Below, piece by piece: positions 62,501 through 64,000 of a stretch of 64,000 nucleotides of DNA (position 1 is the first letter of the stretch; every line of letters begins with the position of its first letter). The notes beneath the pieces are model-generated. The model did no database searches. It was not told the origin of the DNA and saw nothing but the letters and a program-made list of their open reading frames with translations. The stretch is from Gonium pectorale (lineage: Eukaryota; Chlorophyta; Chlorophyceae; Chlamydomonadales; Volvocaceae), in assembly GCA_001584585.1 (NCBI GenBank), contig LSYV01000015.1:833575-897574 (forward strand). Reading direction: 5' to 3'. The position numbers and the translations under genes are program-made.

Positions 62501-64000
62501 CCAGTTGGGCATGCTGCCATACAATGCACGCCGAGTCAGCCGCTGTGATGTCGTGTCAAGTGCCCCAACTCGTACTCCCCCCATCCCCCTGTTCCTCCGC
62601 CCGCCCGCCCTTCATAGTCGCGCCGCACACGACGCCGCCGCGACTGCCTTTAGCACGCTGCTTGGGGAGGTGGTGCGGGATCCCTTTGGCAGCTGGGCCG
62701 ACTGGCGGCCACGGTTGGAGAAGGACCCGCAGGTGCGGCCCCGCGCGCGTGTGTCCCGTAATTCGTCCCGTTCTCCATGCCCAGGGCCCGCTTGCCTCTC
62801 CAACAACCTGCCCCTCTGCCGTTACCGTTTGGATCACAAGCCTCGCCAAGGTTTAAAGGCCCAAACCAGGAGGCACCCGCCCGAAGCTCGCCGGTGTGCC
62901 TATGCGCTCAGTCCTTCCTTTATGGAGGATGAGATGCGCCCGCCCGTCAACTCGCGGCCTTGTGTTCACTCCACGCCGACCCCAACACCACGGCAGGGCC
63001 GCGCCCGCTCTGAGCACCTGGACTGGCGCGAGGCCGAGGAGCTGTTCGCCCGCCACATGACTGCCCTCATGACGGGGCTGCAGAAGGGCTTTGAGGAGCT
63101 GCTCAACGAGAAGCTCAGGTGGGGGCGCGGCACGGCGGGGGGAGGGAGACGGTGGCGTCACAAGCGCATGTGGCTTTGTGTGACTTAGGAGGCAGGTGGC
63201 CGGGGCGCGCGGCCCTGGGGGGCGGGGCTCCCGAGTTGAGGATGCAGCGGGGAACTGGCGGGTGAGAGAGGAGGGCACGGCGTTCCGCATTTGCTCCTTG
63301 CACCAACACTGCTATCCATGCGGGCGGGGCCAGGGGCCGCCCAGGGAGGCAGGCAGGCGCGCAGTCGAGATGCGTCGGCGGTTGGCATGGCAGCGGAGGC
63401 GGGTGGTGTGGTTCTGCAGAAGGGGCGGATAGGCAGATCTGCGCGAGGGGATTGCTAGCTCCCGTGTCGTATGCCGGTTCCAACCGCTAGCCGCATCCGC
63501 TGTCGACTCCAACGCAGGCCACTTCTGCCCCGCGCCGGGCCAGCCCCGCCCGACCCCTCCTCCCTGCCCGAGCCCCTCACCCGCTTCGAGGCGGCGGAGG
63601 CCTTGCTTGAGGAGGAGACGCGGTGGTCCCGCGTGCCGCTGGAGGCGCGAGAGCGCGGCTGGCGGACCTGGGTTGGAGATCTGCTGGCGCCGCCGGGCGC
63701 CGCACCGTCGCGCTCGCCGCTAGATTTCCTCAGCGTCTCGTACGGCCCGGGTTCGTACGGCATGTACGGCGCAGCCGGGCACGGAGGAGGAGGAGGCTAC
63801 TATGGGGAGGCGGGTGGAGGGGGCCAGGGCGGAGCACACGACGCTGCGCCGCAGCCGCACCACCACCGCGGCCAGGCGGGCGGTGGCCCCCCGCCGCCGC
63901 CGCCGTCGGGGCCGGGTCGGGGCGGACAGGCGTACGGCGGTTACGGAAGGGACGAGCGGGAACGCGAACGGGAGTACGAGCGCGGCCGCGAGCGGGATGA
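56580..64000 (+). CDS. PRP40C/TCERG1-like WW-FF protein, 3' end beyond window
   Basis: Fifteen in-phase exons: 56580-56910, 57153-57515, 57693-57919, 58278-58361, 58622-58693, 58985-59135, 59852-60024, 60206-60335, 60578-60681, 60937-61191, 61824-61960, 62197-62406, 62618-62732, 62997-63118 and 63518 to the edge. Proteins of this kind couple RNA polymerase II CTD to the spliceosome in the nucleus. The first 235 residues are Pro/Gly/Tyr-rich (PYPYPYPYPGYPP). WW1 (AAWTVHKSDDGSVYYYN, then SSWERP) and WW2 (TEWQEVRCADGRTYFYN, then TSWAVPEP) follow. FF repeats: FF1 RFKELLMDKGVTPFSRWERE; FF2 GFRQLLDDVL with its second half after an acidic insert; FF3 FLSLLREAGVTASAKWSRVK; FF4 FSTLLGEVVRDPFGSWADWR; FF5 GFEELLNEKL. 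The open end is Gly/Tyr-rich, then Arg/Glu repeats. WW followed by spaced FF domains fits PRP40C/TCERG1 better than PRP40A/B. The start could lie in an upstream exon. Confidence 0.85.

Overview
The window is nuclear DNA from a green alga of the volvocine (Chlamydomonas/Volvox) type. The evidence is a very GC-rich sequence, intron-dense genes with GT-AG junctions, a fused DHFR-thymidylate synthase of plant/protist type, a divergent H3-H4 histone pair whose H3 has the volvocine [10 protein letters not shown]-tail form and whose H4 ends in a histone 3' hairpin, a centriole/basal-body gene (OFD1 homologue), and plant-like FF/WW and exostosin proteins. The species cannot be fixed from sequence alone. 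There is a 20-N assembly gap at 26699-26718.

Layout, left to right: last exon of a family-X DNA polymerase (+, 224-302); bifunctional DHFR-TS (+, 1174-5893); a gene-poor interval with several perfect hairpins and a tRNA-Arg(ACG) (7016-7088); SEC14/CRAL-TRIO lipid-transfer protein (-, 8666-12371); nucleotide-sugar transporter (-, 14655-19207, first exon not found); a large two-motif aspartic protease (+, 20558-28318); Mn superoxide dismutase with a signal peptide (+, 30329-33972); BAH-domain protein (-, 36337-39329) head-to-head with an exostosin/GT47 glycosyltransferase (+, 39726-41235); histone H4 (-, 42088-42399) head-to-head with a broken histone H3 (+, 42627-43151); OFD1-like centriolar protein (-, 43911-52059); TPR protein with a probable mitochondrial presequence (-, 52777-56025); and a PRP40C/TCERG1-like WW-FF protein (+, 56580 to the right edge, truncated).

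I rebuilt exon chains by hand, requiring codon phase to agree across every junction. DHFR-TS, SEC14, the protease, the BAH protein, OFD1, the TPR protein and the WW-FF gene close in frame from start to stop or window edge. The genes are unrelated housekeeping and ciliary functions. I see no operon-like or defence-like multigene system.

The strongest oddity is the histone H3 copy. It lacks the codons for its first residues and is split by a 180-bp block of short CT/AT-rich repeats, part of which also sits at its 5' break, while its last 85 codons remain perfect. Other points of interest are a 22-bp-arm palindrome in a DHFR-TS intron, a hairpin cluster beside the tRNA, a tandem retropepsin-like fold split by a 260-residue low-complexity loop, an FF domain interrupted by an acidic insert, and a single polyglutamine exon in OFD1.
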